Assembly (NCBI GenBank): GCA_001430745.1
Contig: KQ481938.1
Coordinates: 1,354,712 to 1,401,771 of the forward strand
Origin: Auxenochlorella pyrenoidosa
Taxonomy: Eukaryota; Chlorophyta; Trebouxiophyceae; Chlorellales; Chlorellaceae
Reading direction: 5' to 3'
Length of the DNA: 47,060 nt
Numbering within the stretch: the stretch's first letter is position 1; each line of letters opens with the position of its first letter. Both the position numbers and the translations under genes were made by a program. Below, one piece after another: positions 33,600-45,100 of this stretch. The notes beneath the pieces were generated by a model. That model was given only the letters and a program-made list of their open reading frames with translations. It did not search any database and had not been told where the DNA came from.

Positions 33600-36500
33600 A
33601 TGGCAGGCCCTGCAGACCAGGCCGGCCTCTTTGACTTGCTGGACGACATCCTGTTGCGCATCGCAGCGCATCTTTTGCTACAGGAGCGGCTGCGCCTGTC
33701 AGGTGGGTGCAGGCATCGCAAAACCCCCGTTTGACAGCGCAGCACACTTGCTCAGTGCGTTACGTTGCTGCCAACGTCTCTGCGTGCCTGCTCGTCCTCC
33801 TCCCCGTGTGACAGAGGTCTGTCGCAAGTGGAGGCACCTGCTGGCAGGCCCTAGCGAGGCCTGGCGACAGGTGGAAGCAGTTGTGGTTCTAGACGAGCAC
33901 GAGAGCTGGCCGCCGGGAGCGCCGGGAGCGCCCGGCACGCCCCTCCAGAGCTTCTGCAGGTGGCTGCAGCCGCGCCTGGCGGGGGTGGAGGAGCTGCGGC
34001 TTGCCTTAGATGCCACCCGCCTGCTGCCCATGGCACAGCCGCCCTGCCTGCCTGCCGACCTGCTGCTGCTCGGCACCGTGGGCGAGGCCGCTGCCGCTGC
34101 CGCAGCCGGGCCGCTGCCGCTGGCCAAGCTGTCCATCCAGTGGCATGGCAGCGCGGCGCTGGGCTGGGGCCCCCGCGCCACGGGCCTGCCCCTGCGCAAC
34201 CTGCGCAAGCTGGCCTTCCCCGGCGGCACGCGGCTGTGGGTCGACGGCAGCCTCCCTGCGGCCGAGGGTGAGCGGGTGGGGGGCTGCGCCCTGAGCGCGA
34301 GCAAGCCCCAGCAGCCGCCTCACCAAAGCTTGCCGACTCGCTTTTTCATCATGGACCCATTGGCCCCAGTTGGAGCGCTGCCCTGAGAGCAGGCGGCCCC
34401 CACCCTCCAGTTGCCACCTCAAACCACCAGCCTCCATCAGCCCCTGCCCTGTCCGCACGGATTGTGCGCGCTCCCCCACTGCAGACGAGCTCCCCAGCCT
34501 GACCGACTTTGGCCTGATCGACGGCCTGCTGGTGGGCGACCTGGACAGCCCCTGGCTGCCGCCCTCGGTCACGATGCTGGCGCTGGCGGCGGTGGGCCTC
34601 ACGCGCCTTCCCGGGGTGCTGGCCCACCTGCCGCGCCTGCAGAGGTGAGGCTGGCGGTGTCTGCAGCATCCGGGAGGTTGTTCCTGCGCGAATGCCGCAA
34701 CGTGCTGCAGTTTGGCGCTCCAGGCGCTCGCCACGCATTCTCGACCTTAGCGCGTGTGCCAAGTGGGGCAGCGGCATGGCTGCATGGTTGGCAACCTCGC
34801 CTGCGTCCTACCCTGCACCCCGCCGTAGCTCAAGTTGCACTCCCAACCATCCAGTCTCATGAGGCAGATGCCTCCGTGGACATACAATCACTCACTCACT
34901 CACTCACCCCGCCGCAGCCTGGTGCTGGACCACAACTACGAGCTGGGCTCCGCCCCCCTGGACGGCCTCGCCGCGCTGACCGCCCTGCAGGTGCTGCGTC
35001 TGTAGGGAGGGGCCGGCAGTGCCAGCAGAGGAGGCTGCCTCTGGCAGGCGGCAGCGCCACCCCTGCCCTGCAGCTCTAAGCGCAGCCCGGGGCGTGCCCC
35101 TGCCCGTCACACCCGCCCTTGTGCTCACCCCCCCTCCCCTCCCTGGTGCAGGAGCTCAACCTGAGCGAGTGCGCCCTCACCTCCTTCCCGCACCAGGTGG
35201 GGCCCTGGGAGTGGGGGCACACGCCCAGCAAGCAGCCGGCGCTGCCACCAGCTGCACCAGCGGTAGCGGTGCAGAGCAGGGCGGGCTAGCGCAGCCAGCA
35301 GCGCAATGTGCAGAGCGCCAGCGGCACGAGTGGCGTAGCCAGCTGCGTCGCATGTCCGCAGCACACCGGCGCTCCTGGCTGTATGAGGGCAAGCACCTGC
35401 CCCTCTTTGCCTCGCTCCGCTGTGAACGATCTCGCATCACATCAAGCACCCCGCAGGTCAGCGCGCTGTCCAGCCTTCGGATTCTCTATTTGCACAACAC
35501 CTTTGCGGACGCCGCCGACCTGGCACCCGTGGACTGGGAGCCGCTGCGCGCGCTGCGCCACCTCATCTTCCTCTCCATCTCCGGCAACTCGCTGCACCAC
35601 GTGCCCACCGTGGTGCTGGGCCTCACGCAGCTGAGGGTGAGGCTGCGGACGATGCCTGCGAGGGCGCCTGCTTGCCAGTTCTCAAACGGTGGTGGCAGGC
35701 CTGCCAGGGGCTGTGTGCACGGGCACCCGGCTTGTGTGTCGGCTCACACCTGCTGGGAGAACGCGCCCATTGAGGCTGCCTGTCAGCTTCATGCTCAAAT
35801 GAACAGCAATGGCAGCAGGCGGCGCCTTGCTGCTTGCATCAAGAGCATCAGACTGTCAAGACATGCTGCTGCCGGCACAGCAGAGCACCCATGCGTGCAG
35901 CGACTCTTCACCCATCCGCCTCCTGCCTGCACTCCCCTGCCTGGCCCCCTTGCCACCCGCAGGGCCTGCACCTTGAGGACAACCTGATCACGCTGCTGCC
36001 CGCCGGCGCCCCCGTGCTGGCAGGGCTGCGCGAGCTGCTGCTGGACTGGCGCACCGCGCTGGGCAGCCCCGCCAGCCTGGCGGGCGCCGCCGCGCTCACC
36101 CGCCTCATCCTGAACGACCACCTGGCGCTGGAGATGGGGCCGGGGGCGCACCCCGAGGCGGTGGGCACGCTGCTGCGCACGCTGGGCACGCTGGGCGCGC
36201 TGGGGCGCATCGACGACGTCGTCCCTGAGGGCCTGCAGGTCGGTGGGCGCACGCTGGTGCGGCATGGGAGGGTGAGGCCTGGTTGGTGACTCGCCATTGC
36301 AGGAAGAGCAGCCACAGGTGGCTGCTGCAGTCACAGGCCTGCAGCCGATGACAGCCAAAGCTGACTGCCAAAGGTGTGCTTTCTGACCTGAATTTTGGGG
36401 CCTTGCACCTTCCACGCAGGGCATGGTGACCAGCATCTCCACCCCCGTGGCGCACGCCATGTGGCAGCTGGGCCGCACCTGCCCGCGCGTCGAGCTCGGC

Positions 36501-36665
36501 ACCATGGCAGCCACCAACGCCGGCTGGACGCTCTCCTCGCTGGTGGCAGCCCTGCCGCACAACGACGGCCTGGCGCTGCTTGTGCCGGCAGGGCCGAGCG
36601 GCGAGGGCGGTGGGGGAATCGAGCCGCAGGCAGCAGCAGCGGCAGCTGAAGCGCCGGCCGGCTGA
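33600..36665 (+). CDS. F-box leucine-rich-repeat protein
   Basis: Eight exons (33600-33702, 33815-34267, 34485-34644, 34918-34990, 35152-35196, 35457-35636, 35963-36238, 36420-36665) total 1536 nt, or 511 aa. The N-terminus (MAGPADQAGLFDLLDDILLR, then ERLRLSEVCRKWRHLLAG) is an F-box, the SKP1-binding motif of SCF ubiquitin ligases. LRRs follow: MLALAAVGLTRLPGVLAHLP, LVLDHNYELGSAPLDGLAAL, ELNLSECALTSFPHQ, LRILYLHNTF, LIFLSISGNSLHHVPTVVLG and LHLEDNLITLLPAG. LRRs in such proteins select the substrate. The C-terminus (TPVAHAMWQLGRTCPRVELG) is not repeat-like. The next gene encodes a related protein in the opposite direction. Role as a ubiquitin-ligase adaptor is inferred from domain content. Confidence 0.9.
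34887..34907. repeat. (CACT)n short tandem repeat in an intron
   Basis: About five CTCA/CACT units lie just before the acceptor at 34917 of the F-box/LRR gene. Confidence 0.8.
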
Positions 36666-36930
36666 AACACCGGGAGCTTGAGCGGCATGTCAAAGGGCAT
36701 TTATATCATTGAATATCAGTCATGCACGTCACAACATGATCGACCACGCTCTGCAACAACAGGACAGAATCTAGCTGCCGCGGGCAGGACGAGCATGCAT
36801 GTGCAAGTGGCATGGGGCATCCTTTGGTTGAGCCCAAGTGCAATTTTTGCAATGTGCCCGACTCTGCCCGTTCCTGAACTAGACAGAGCTCCGTGTCATC
36901 CCTTACATAACTGGTGAAGGGCCAAACACA
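36666..36930. terminator. Compact convergent 3' region of two F-box/LRR genes
   Basis: The two stop codons are only 265 bp apart. TTACA at 36903-36907 (TGTAA on the minus strand) lies 24 bp after the minus-strand stop and is its probable signal; no plus-strand TGTAA is present, so the 3' ends may overlap. Confidence 0.55.
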
Positions 36931-38914
36931 TCAAAGTTGAGAGCGAAAGTACATGAAGAACAGGACATACTCGATCAACAAGAATGCATAAAGACACCAC
37001 CACGGCACGTCAGCCCTGAGCAGGAGAGAAGCCGCAATGCCGCTGGCAAGCGTTGCCAACAGCACTTTGAGCGGGCCTAGCTTGTCAGCTTGAAACTCCA
37101 GCCGGGGCTCAACCTTGCAGAGGCGGGGCAGTGTACGCAGCTCTCCCCAGCCACCACTGATGTCATTTCCCGACAAGTCGATGTGGCTCAGGGCAGTGAG
37201 AGCGGCCAGTGTCGGGGGGATGGCCGTCAGCTTCCAGTTGGCCAGGCTGAGGTGGGCTAGGGTGCCCGCCAGCGGGAGCAGGTGCTGCAGGCTGTCCACA
37301 ACAGTGGCCTCCTGCTGAGGTGCATACGAGCGCCTGCCCAGGCTAAGGCTGGTGAGCGCTGGCAGGGCGCTGATCCCTGCCGGCAGCGGGCCGTGGTCGC
37401 AGTTGTTGAGGGCGAGCGCGCGCAGCTGCGTCATCTGCAGGACTGACCGCCAGGCTGGGGCCCAGGAGAAGAACATGGAGTCGCTGAGGCCCAGGGAGGT
37501 GACACGGGAGGCAGCTGCCAGCGCGGCTGCCAGCTCGGCGGCCTCCCGCTGCCGCAGGCACACCACGCTCATGTTGAGCTCGCGCAGCAGAGTCAGGGGC
37601 TGCAGGCGCGAGAACTCCCTGCCAAAATGCGCATTCAAAGAGAGGTGGGTAAGCGCGCTGAGCTCGCTGAGCACGTCTGGCCCTGCTGTCGTCTCGGACA
37701 CTGCCAGGTGCTGCAGGCGGGTGAGGGCGCCCAGTACTGACAGGCTGGTGCCGGAAATTAAAGCCCTCTCCTTGCCCAGCTCCAGCCGGGTCAGCTTGCT
37801 GCAGGCCGCCAGCTGTGGCGGTGCCTGGTCCAAGCCGCTGGAGTAGAGAGCCAGCGCTTCCAGGCTGGGCGCCAGGGCGGGCAACTGGGCCGCTAAGTCG
37901 TCTGGCCACAGGACGGAAGGGAAGAGCACAGCCAGGGACACCAGGCTGGTCAGCCGGGCAAGAGGCACCCAGCCAGCATCCACGTCTCCGTAGGAACCGT
38001 GCACGGTCAGGGCCGTGAGGCGGCAGGCCAGCGCGGGCAGCTCGTACAGTGCTGGCACCGAGTGCACCCGCTCCGCCAGCTCGAGCCGCCGCAGGCGGGG
38101 CAGGTGGGCCATGCCTCCCCAGTTGCCGGACAGCGCCCAGCAGTTCAGCTGCAGGAGCTGTAGCCGCGTGAGCTGCCACAACGGCTCCAGGGGGCCTTTC
38201 AGCAGGAAGTCTGGGCCGCCTTCCAGTCCTTCGAGGGACGGCAATGCTAGCAGCTGGTGGGTGGGAACTTTCCAATGAGAGCTCCCCAGGGCCTCGCCGG
38301 GGCTTGAACCCAGGGAGACGACGCATGCTGCGGCTGCGGGCCGTGCTGCCAGCTGGCCCAGCACAGCGGGAACTGGCGCCCACCGGCGGGGCTGGGCAAG
38401 AGCCGGCTGCCTGCACGTCACATGAGCGCGAGCTGCATGATGGGGTCGGTGGGGGAAAGAGGGCGAAATTTGGTCAATTCCCTTAATTTTCCTACTGCGC
38501 TGTCTCACGGCAGGCGCGCTGCTCATGTCAAACTGGTACTGCTGTGCTTGCATGCAGCCACCCACCTCTGTGCCGGCAGAGCCACGCCGCCAGCGACTTG
38601 GCCCCTGCGTTGTCGCCAGGGGCGAGCTCGGCCCAGACCTCAGGAAACCAGCGCAGCGAGGCGGAGCGCAGGGAGCGGCAGGTGGCCGCCAGGCGCAGCC
38701 TGCAGGCATGGGGAGCTTGGAATGTCTGACTGGCTGCTGCAAACCAGAGGGTGCAGCCTCATATAGTCCAAGCGGGTGCCCGATCACCTCCCTCAGCCTC
38801 CCCTCCCCACCTGTCAGCCTGTGGCAGCGTCGCAGCCACGAGGTCCTGCACTAGGCTCTCTGCCTCTGGCAGACCGCAAGGCTTGCCAGTGCCACCAGCT
38901 CGCTGGGAATCCAT
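36931..38914 (-). CDS. F-box-like LRR protein with C-terminal transmembrane hairpin
   Basis: Three exons, 38914-38811, 38699-38566 and 38432-36931, total 1740 nt (579 aa). The ATG at 38914 opens MDSQRAGGTGKPCGLPEAES, followed by TLPQADRLRLAATCRSLRSA and RWFPEVWAEL, which is the second half of an F-box-like motif; the first helix is divergent. At least ten LRRs follow, for example LQLLQLNCWALSGNWGGMAH, LTALTVHGSYGDVDAGWVPL, LTRLELGKERALISGTSLSV, LTHLSLNAHFGREFSRLQPL, LRALALNNCDHGPLPAGISA and LSHIDLSGNDISGGWGELRT. The extreme C-terminus has two hydrophobic segments (VLLATLASGIAASLLL and WCLYAFLLIEYVLFFMYF), suggesting a membrane-anchored adaptor. The acceptor at 38433 was chosen because it alone keeps frame with the standard donor at 38565. 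Paralogue of the convergent neighbour, but with a different repeat number and a membrane tail. Confidence 0.86.
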
Positions 38915-39816
38915 CTGCAAGGGAGGAAATTAAGGGTCGCAATGGGGCTGCCAGCAGGCGAGCGACAACATGCGGACCAGCGGAGCGCTGACGGCAGGGC
39001 AGGGCTGCATCGCTGCACAGCCTCGGCTGCTGTCCCAGGTCTGTACTGGGCATGCTGGCACCAGCTTTCACCTGTGCGAGCCCCTGCCGTGGTCGGCAGC
39101 GGGTTGGGAGGGCCCAGTGCAGCATACAGCGGTCTACTGAATGTCAACAACTGTCCCACCGAGAGCAGGTAAACTGACAGTCGACCAAGAAGGGGGGCGT
39201 TGAAGAGGGTTGGCCTTGAGAAAGCGGAAGGGGCGCAGCAGCGTGCAGCGGCAGAGAATGGCGGTGGGCAGCCCTGCCACACCCATGTCGCAGCCCCCGG
39301 GCTGCTTGCCACTGTGGCGGGTGCCCACCAGCGAGCCCGCAACACTCAGCGCAGCTGCCACCGTGCCAGTTGAGCCATCTCCCTGACAGCAGCTGCTGCT
39401 GGCTGCGCATCACGCTTCTGTGGGAGTTCCGGCGCAAGTGTCAGGTCGCACAGGGCCTCCAGCAGCATGTGGCTCATCACCAGGGCAGCACCCACATCCA
39501 CCGCGCCCAGCAGCACCTCTGCCCTGGCAGCCCGCCCGGCAGCGACTTGGGAGGCGGAACCTGACGCAACGGCAGAGTGACAGGGACGCCACACACAGTG
39601 AGGCCGTTCAACTATCGAGGCTCCAGGCAAAGGGGGCCATGGGCACCGCAATAAACGCAAGCAGGGCAACCATAACGCTTCCCTACCTGTGCCTTGGTGA
39701 TGAATGCCAGCGCCAGGCGGTGCTTTTACAAATTTGAGATACACAGCAGTGAACGTACAGAGGAACAGGCGAGAGCACAGAGACAGAGCAGGTGCCAAGA
39801 GCGAGATGACGCCAAG
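38915..39816. other. Region with possible unassigned minus-strand coding exons
   Basis: Between the LRR-TM gene and the two-TM orphan (both minus), a minus-strand stretch 39560-39370 reads like protein (SQVAAGRAARAEVLLGAVDV, then SHMLLEALCDLTLAPELPQK), with an acceptor at about 39562 and a possible donor at about 39370. A further frame at 39361-39134 is Cys/Leu/Pro-rich. I could not join these into a complete model or recognise a family. TTACA at 39726-39730 is the likely polyadenylation signal of the gene ending at 39817. Confidence 0.3.
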
Positions 39817-41116
39817 TCACGCCTGCTTGCCCGCCGGCATGCCGGGCGCAGCAAACGCGCTGCCGTCGCTCGGCGGCTGCTCGCCCTGCTCGCCCTGCGC
39901 GCGCAGGCCGCGCACCACCGCCAGGAACTGCTGCCGGAACTCCGGGCTGATGACCAGCAGCAGCGGCCAGAGCAGGAGCAGCTGCCAGCGCGCCCCCTCC
40001 TTGTAGGTCGTCATGTGGAAGCGCCGGTGGAAGGCGGCGGTGGCTGCGGCCCAGAACCCTGCAGCGGCGGCGGGAGCACGGGCGTGCATCAGGTGTGCAC
40101 GTGTACCCTGTGCATGCAGAAGAGTCGTGCCGGAAGCGCACAAGGCATGCGATCGCCGATCCAAACCGCGTTTGGCCCTGCAGCCTTTTGCCCGCACAAC
40201 CAGAACTGCCGCGCACCTGCCAGCGCGGCCGCCAGCAGCAGCCAATGCCCGCCTAGGTGCGCCGCTGGCGCAGGAGGCGAGAGCTGCAGGCCAGTGCCTG
40301 TGCAGCCAGGCGGCTGCACCCCAATGACAGTGAACGTCTCGGAGCGCCACTCGTGGTACGAGCCGCCTGCGGGAACGCAAGGGCGAGGTGCGTCAAGAGC
40401 ACGTCACAGCGTGCTGCCACCAGTCGATGAGAACACCTTTTCAAAATTCAGCAGCAGGGGAGCGGTTCACAGTCCTTGATCCACGCAACGCAGCAGCACA
40501 ATGCGCTGCCCCCTGGCGAGCCCTGCCCACCCACTTGACCGCTCGTAGGAGCGCTGCCAGCGGTAGCCGCAACGCCCATCCTGCGCCTCATGCTGCTGCA
40601 CCAGCTCTCGCCCACTGCTGCCCGCCTGCTCCAGCTGCCGCGCCTCGGCCTGCGCTGCTGCAAACCGCTGGTCCATCTGCGCGACACGTGTCGGGAGGTT
40701 GAGCTGAGATTAGGAAGATGGCGTCAGTAGTAACAGCGGCGCAGGCCAGCAGGTCGTCAGCTCTTCACGCATGGCAGAGCCAGTGCCACCTGCGCTGCTG
40801 CATGGCACACTGTCACAGGCAGCAGCCCCCGCGGACCCCACTGTGCGGCCAGCTGCAGACCCCCCTTGAGCCTCACCATGCGCTGCATCTCTGTCATTTC
40901 GAGGTGTGCCCGCTGCATGGCATGCATTTGCTCTGCCCAGAGGTCATCAAACGTGGCCATGCCGCTGCGGATGCCGTCCGAGCCGCTGAGGTCGTCAAAG
41001 CGGGTGGGCGCGGCAGCGGGCGGGCCCGCCCGTTGCCGGCGACGCTCCTTGCGGCACAGCACTGGAGCCGCCTGGCGGCGCAGCCAAGTCGGCACGACGA
41101 TCGCTGCGCAACTCAT
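39817..41116 (-). CDS. Two-TM protein of unknown function
   Basis: Five exons (41116-40877, 40676-40535, 40366-40320, 40283-40217, 40058-39817) total 738 nt, giving 245 aa, all GT-AG and in phase. The N-terminal third is basic and charged (CRKERRRQRAGPPAAAPTRF), with a helical stretch TFDDLWAEQMHAMQRAHLEM continuing to MDQRFAAAQAEARQLEQAG, likely coiled coil. A Ser/Tyr/Arg-rich block (RCGYRWQRSYERSSGSYHEW, SETFTVIG) follows, then two hydrophobic segments, HWLLLAAALAGFWAAATAAF and WQLLLLWPLLLVISPEF. The C-terminus ends GMPAGKQA. The first residues might target an organelle. I do not recognise the family; the topology suggests a small membrane-associated scaffold. Confidence 0.72.
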
Positions 41117-42183
41117 TGAAAATGGGCGTCTAGAGGGCTAGCGCTGCGGCAAGAGCCCCGAAATAGCAAGGGCTTCCAGACTCCCGGCGGGGCCCTGGCA
41201 CGCGAATGCTAGATGGCAGACAAACGGCAATGCCGTTGCTGTGCCGATGAGGTAAGCCTCTGAGGGCGAAGGACCGGGAGGAAGGGAAGGCTCAGTGCCT
41301 TGTTGGCCGCTGCTATGCCTGCAACTGCAGTATATGGTGAGAATTGGTACAAAAGAGGCACGAGGTGGCATGAGAGCAGCACCGCTGTGGAGTGCTCAGC
41401 ACGCCGCCGTCCCGCCTTTCATGCACACGACCTAGCTGCCGCTGGCAGCACAAGTCCAGCAGGATGCTGCTCATGCCCTTCCCTCTCAACTCCTGAGCGC
41501 AGGCAGACCTCTTTCAACAGAAACAAGACGCGCTCGCCTCAGATGACTCTCACCAGGCGCCGTTGAGCGCCGGGCCGGCTCTGGTTTTGCGCTCCCCGCC
41601 AGGCCTGCGTCGCAAGGATTTGGCCGCTTGTAAGGACACCTTCTGTTCAAAGGCCTTTGTGAAAGAAGACTCATTTGCGTTAAATAAACAGAGTATCCAA
41701 GAGGCAGCAGACGACCTGCTCGCTCTGGCTAGGTCGTGTTGCCAGGCGCCGGTGCGTGGGACGTCTCGGCGCTTGTTCGTGCAGACCATTCCAATGCGGC
41801 TTTCATGACAAATTTTTTTGCCAGCAGGCTTGCTGAGACCTTGCAAGCTTATTTCAGAGCAGTGGGTTCATACAACCACGAGGAGATGCGCCGCCTTGCC
41901 ACACCCCGCGCTCGTGCTGCCTATGGTTGCATCAGTAGATTCTTCTGCTGTGGCTCGCCCTTCATCTTCCTCCACCCCTTATAGCACATCTGTGCAGCTC
42001 TCGACCTGCCGCAAGCGCGAACGAGTGTCGCCTGCAGCCACCCGCTCTTGCAACTCGCTCCCTGCGTCTGCGACCTGCTTGCGAGACTTCTGCACATATC
42101 CTCGCAGCACCCTTCAGCAACCCGCACAAACCCACGGGACCGGGGCGTGGAGGTTTCGCCTTCCGCCACCTCTCTGCTGCCGT
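41117..42183. other. Upstream region of the GAF-kinase gene with coding-like segments
   Basis: Plus-strand frames at 41563-41808 (containing KEDSFALNKQSIQEAADDLL) and 41736-41984 (containing SNAAFMTNFFASRLAETLQA, then FRAVGSYNHEEMRRL) both look protein-like, yet they are in different frames and meet around 41725-41760 with no usable intron between them. This may be a decayed gene, a sequencing frameshift, or upstream exons of the kinase gene. No family is recognised. It should also contain the promoters of the two divergent neighbours. Confidence 0.35.
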
Positions 42184-45100
42184 ATGGGCGCCACGTGCAG
42201 CAAGGCACCGGTGAGCAAGCTGCTCGCAGACAAGGGGTCGTGGCGCACACCCCGCAGGCCGGCCGAACAAGGAGGGGCTGCAAACTGACGGCGCCGCCGT
42301 GGGTACTACGCGAAATAGAGGGACATACGAGGGGATCGCTGAGGAGCTTGGCAGGAGGGGTGGCAGGACCCACTGCAGTCCAAACGTCTTTCTCAACTCC
42401 CCATATTGTGCAGGCCAGCGATGGCCACAGCTCTGCTCGGCAGCACGAGGATGCGGCGGCCAGCACCTGCGGCGCCCCCCCTGCTCTCACCATCAGTTGC
42501 CCGTCGGCAGTCAAGTGTTGTGTCAGCACACCTGGGGACGCCATCGTGCCGGGCGCGCCGCTTCCGGAGGAGGAGGAACAGCGGCGCCTGCAGGCAAGCC
42601 CGCTGGGGTGTCGCTGCCTGGCCGCTAAGTGGCTGCGGTCGGCCACTTTTGCGCGGCTGGCTGCATGACACGCGCTCGCCGTGCCGCGTGTGTTGGCGTC
42701 CTCCTCCGCAGCTCCCGCAGCACTTGGAGCCCACATCAGTTGCACATACTTGCAACCAGGCCGCTGCGTGCAGGCCCACCTCATGATCTCTCGCCGAGCT
42801 GCCTGCCTCCCACCGCAGGCCCTGCTTGAGTGCAAGGTGCTAGACACCCCGGATGAGCACCGCTTCGACGCCGTCACACGCCTGCTGGCCTCGGTGTTCA
42901 AGGCAAGGGTGGTGGCGGGGGTGCGAGCTGGGCTCAGCGCAGCACAGCCTAGGCCGTGCCTGCCGTGTGGAGGCTTCGCCTGTGCTAAAGCCCAGCCCCG
43001 TCGCCCTCACCGCAGGTCCCAATCTCAGTGGTGGGGCTCATTGATCAGGACCGCCTGTGGCTGAAGTCCATCCTGGGGGTGGAGGGCAGGGAAGGCAAGC
43101 GCGGGGGGGCAGCCAGGGCTGGCGGTGCTGCTGGTCTGCCAGATGTGGTCATTGTGGAAAAACATTTTTGGGCACCCAGCTGCACCCAAACACGGAGAGC
43201 ATGCGCGGCCCTGGTTTGAGGGAGAGGGCCTGCTGCGGCCTGCTGGCCGGAGGGCAGCCAGGCATGCTGAGCAGAGCTCCACCCTGTGCTTTCTGCTGCA
43301 GGCCAGCGCCTGCACTCCTTTTGCGACGCCTCGCTGTGCCTGCCCTGCCCCACCATGATGGTAAGCCTGGGTGGGCTGGTGCGGGCGCATGCTCAGACTG
43401 TGCTGCCTGCAGGCCGAAAGAGGCTGGCATAGTCACGGGCCTGGCAGAGGCAGAGCAGCTGAGGCAGCTTGAGCAGCACACGATGACAACCCCCAGGACA
43501 AGAGGCTAAGCCTTGCTCCGAGGGGACTGCTCCCTGGATCGCACTGCAGGTGGTGCCAGACACGCTGGCAGACGTCCGCTTCCAGCACAACCAGTTTGTG
43601 AGCAGGACCAGGGGCCCGCTGGATGCAAGTCGGGTTGTGGCTACCGGTCGCTCTGCCTGCCGCCACAGAACAGGCATGCCGCTGGCTCGCTCTGCTCACG
43701 CCTAACTCGCCTCCCCTTGGTGTGCAGGTGGTCAACCCTCCATATGTCCGGTGAGGCGCACACGGTTGGGGTGCATGAAATGCGGCTCCCAGAATTAGCC
43801 CACTCCTTGCCATGGTCTGCTGTCTTTATTGAGAACGTCGCACCAAGCTGGCTTGGCCCGCTCACACCTCTGGTGGTGGCTTTGACGCCTTTGCCTCTAT
43901 CAGCAGTCTCGCTGCCAGCCCGGTCACCCTGCACCTCTCGTCACAGGCTACAATCAGCATATGCATGCCGTACAGAGTGGGGTGTTGCATGAGTGACGGT
44001 GACTGGCGCTCCCGGCCCCCGCCCCGCTTGGCCCCAGGTTCTACGCGGGCGCGCCACTGGTGTCCAGCGAAGGCTGCGTGCTCGGCTCCCTGGCAGTCAT
44101 GGACATCAAGCCACGCACCATTCCGGCGGGTGCGTGCGACCAGGAGGGGCAGCCGCTGGGCCGCCGGCGGGCGTGCCATGCAGGCGGGCAGCTGGACAAG
44201 GCGTGATGGGTGGAGCACAAAGCAGGCCGGGAAGATGTCGGGTTTGATGCTGGTCATGGCAGCAGTGTGTGCTGCGGTTCCTGGCTGACCCACCCTGCTG
44301 GCTGTGCTACCGGGATGGCCCTGGCTTCTGCAGCAACTCGCCAGGTGCCTCCTTGCCTCCTCTGCCTGCCCCCAGAGATTGCCAACCTGATGGCCAACTT
44401 TGCTGAGCTGGTGGTGCGGGAGCTGGAGAAGGACAAGGCAAGGGCGCCGTGCTGGCAGCAACTTGAGGGCTCTGTTTTGACTTGTTTAGTAAAACCACTC
44501 GCAGCGCTGCGAGCGGCGTGCATTGCAGTTGACTCTGGTGTCGGCGGTGCGAGGGCGCGCAGGCTGTGGCGACCGAGCTGGGCACGCAGCCTGTCTGGCG
44601 GTGACCTGGGAGCCAGCCCCCGCCCTGATTGGCTCGCTGCAGGTTGAGCAGCTGCGGCGCCGGCAGGCGGAGGAGCACGCCCGGCTGGGTGAGTGCTGCT
44701 GCCGCCCTGCGCCAGGCGTGCCTGTGAGCTGTGTGGTCAGGATGTGGGCGCCATGGTGCGCCTCCCCCAGTAGCAAGCAATCTGCTCACATCCGGCATGG
44801 GCGCGGCGCTGCTGCTGCGGCATGCCGTGCCCCTATGCAATCCACATCCTCACCTGCCAGCGACTGGCCCCGGAGCCCCTGCAGTGCGCAAGCTGTCGGC
44901 GTTTGACGAGGCGGTGGTGCTGTGTGACGTCGGCGCCAAGGGCTGGCCCATCCGCTTTGTCAACTCGCGGTGGTGCAAGGCCACGGGTGGGTGAAGTGGC
45001 GGGGCACGAGCCCCCCTCTGCTGATCTGCCCCCCTGGTGAAGGCACAAACCCGGCGCAGCCGCAACCCAATGTGGCCCTGCGCTCGCCCAGCTCAGTCCA

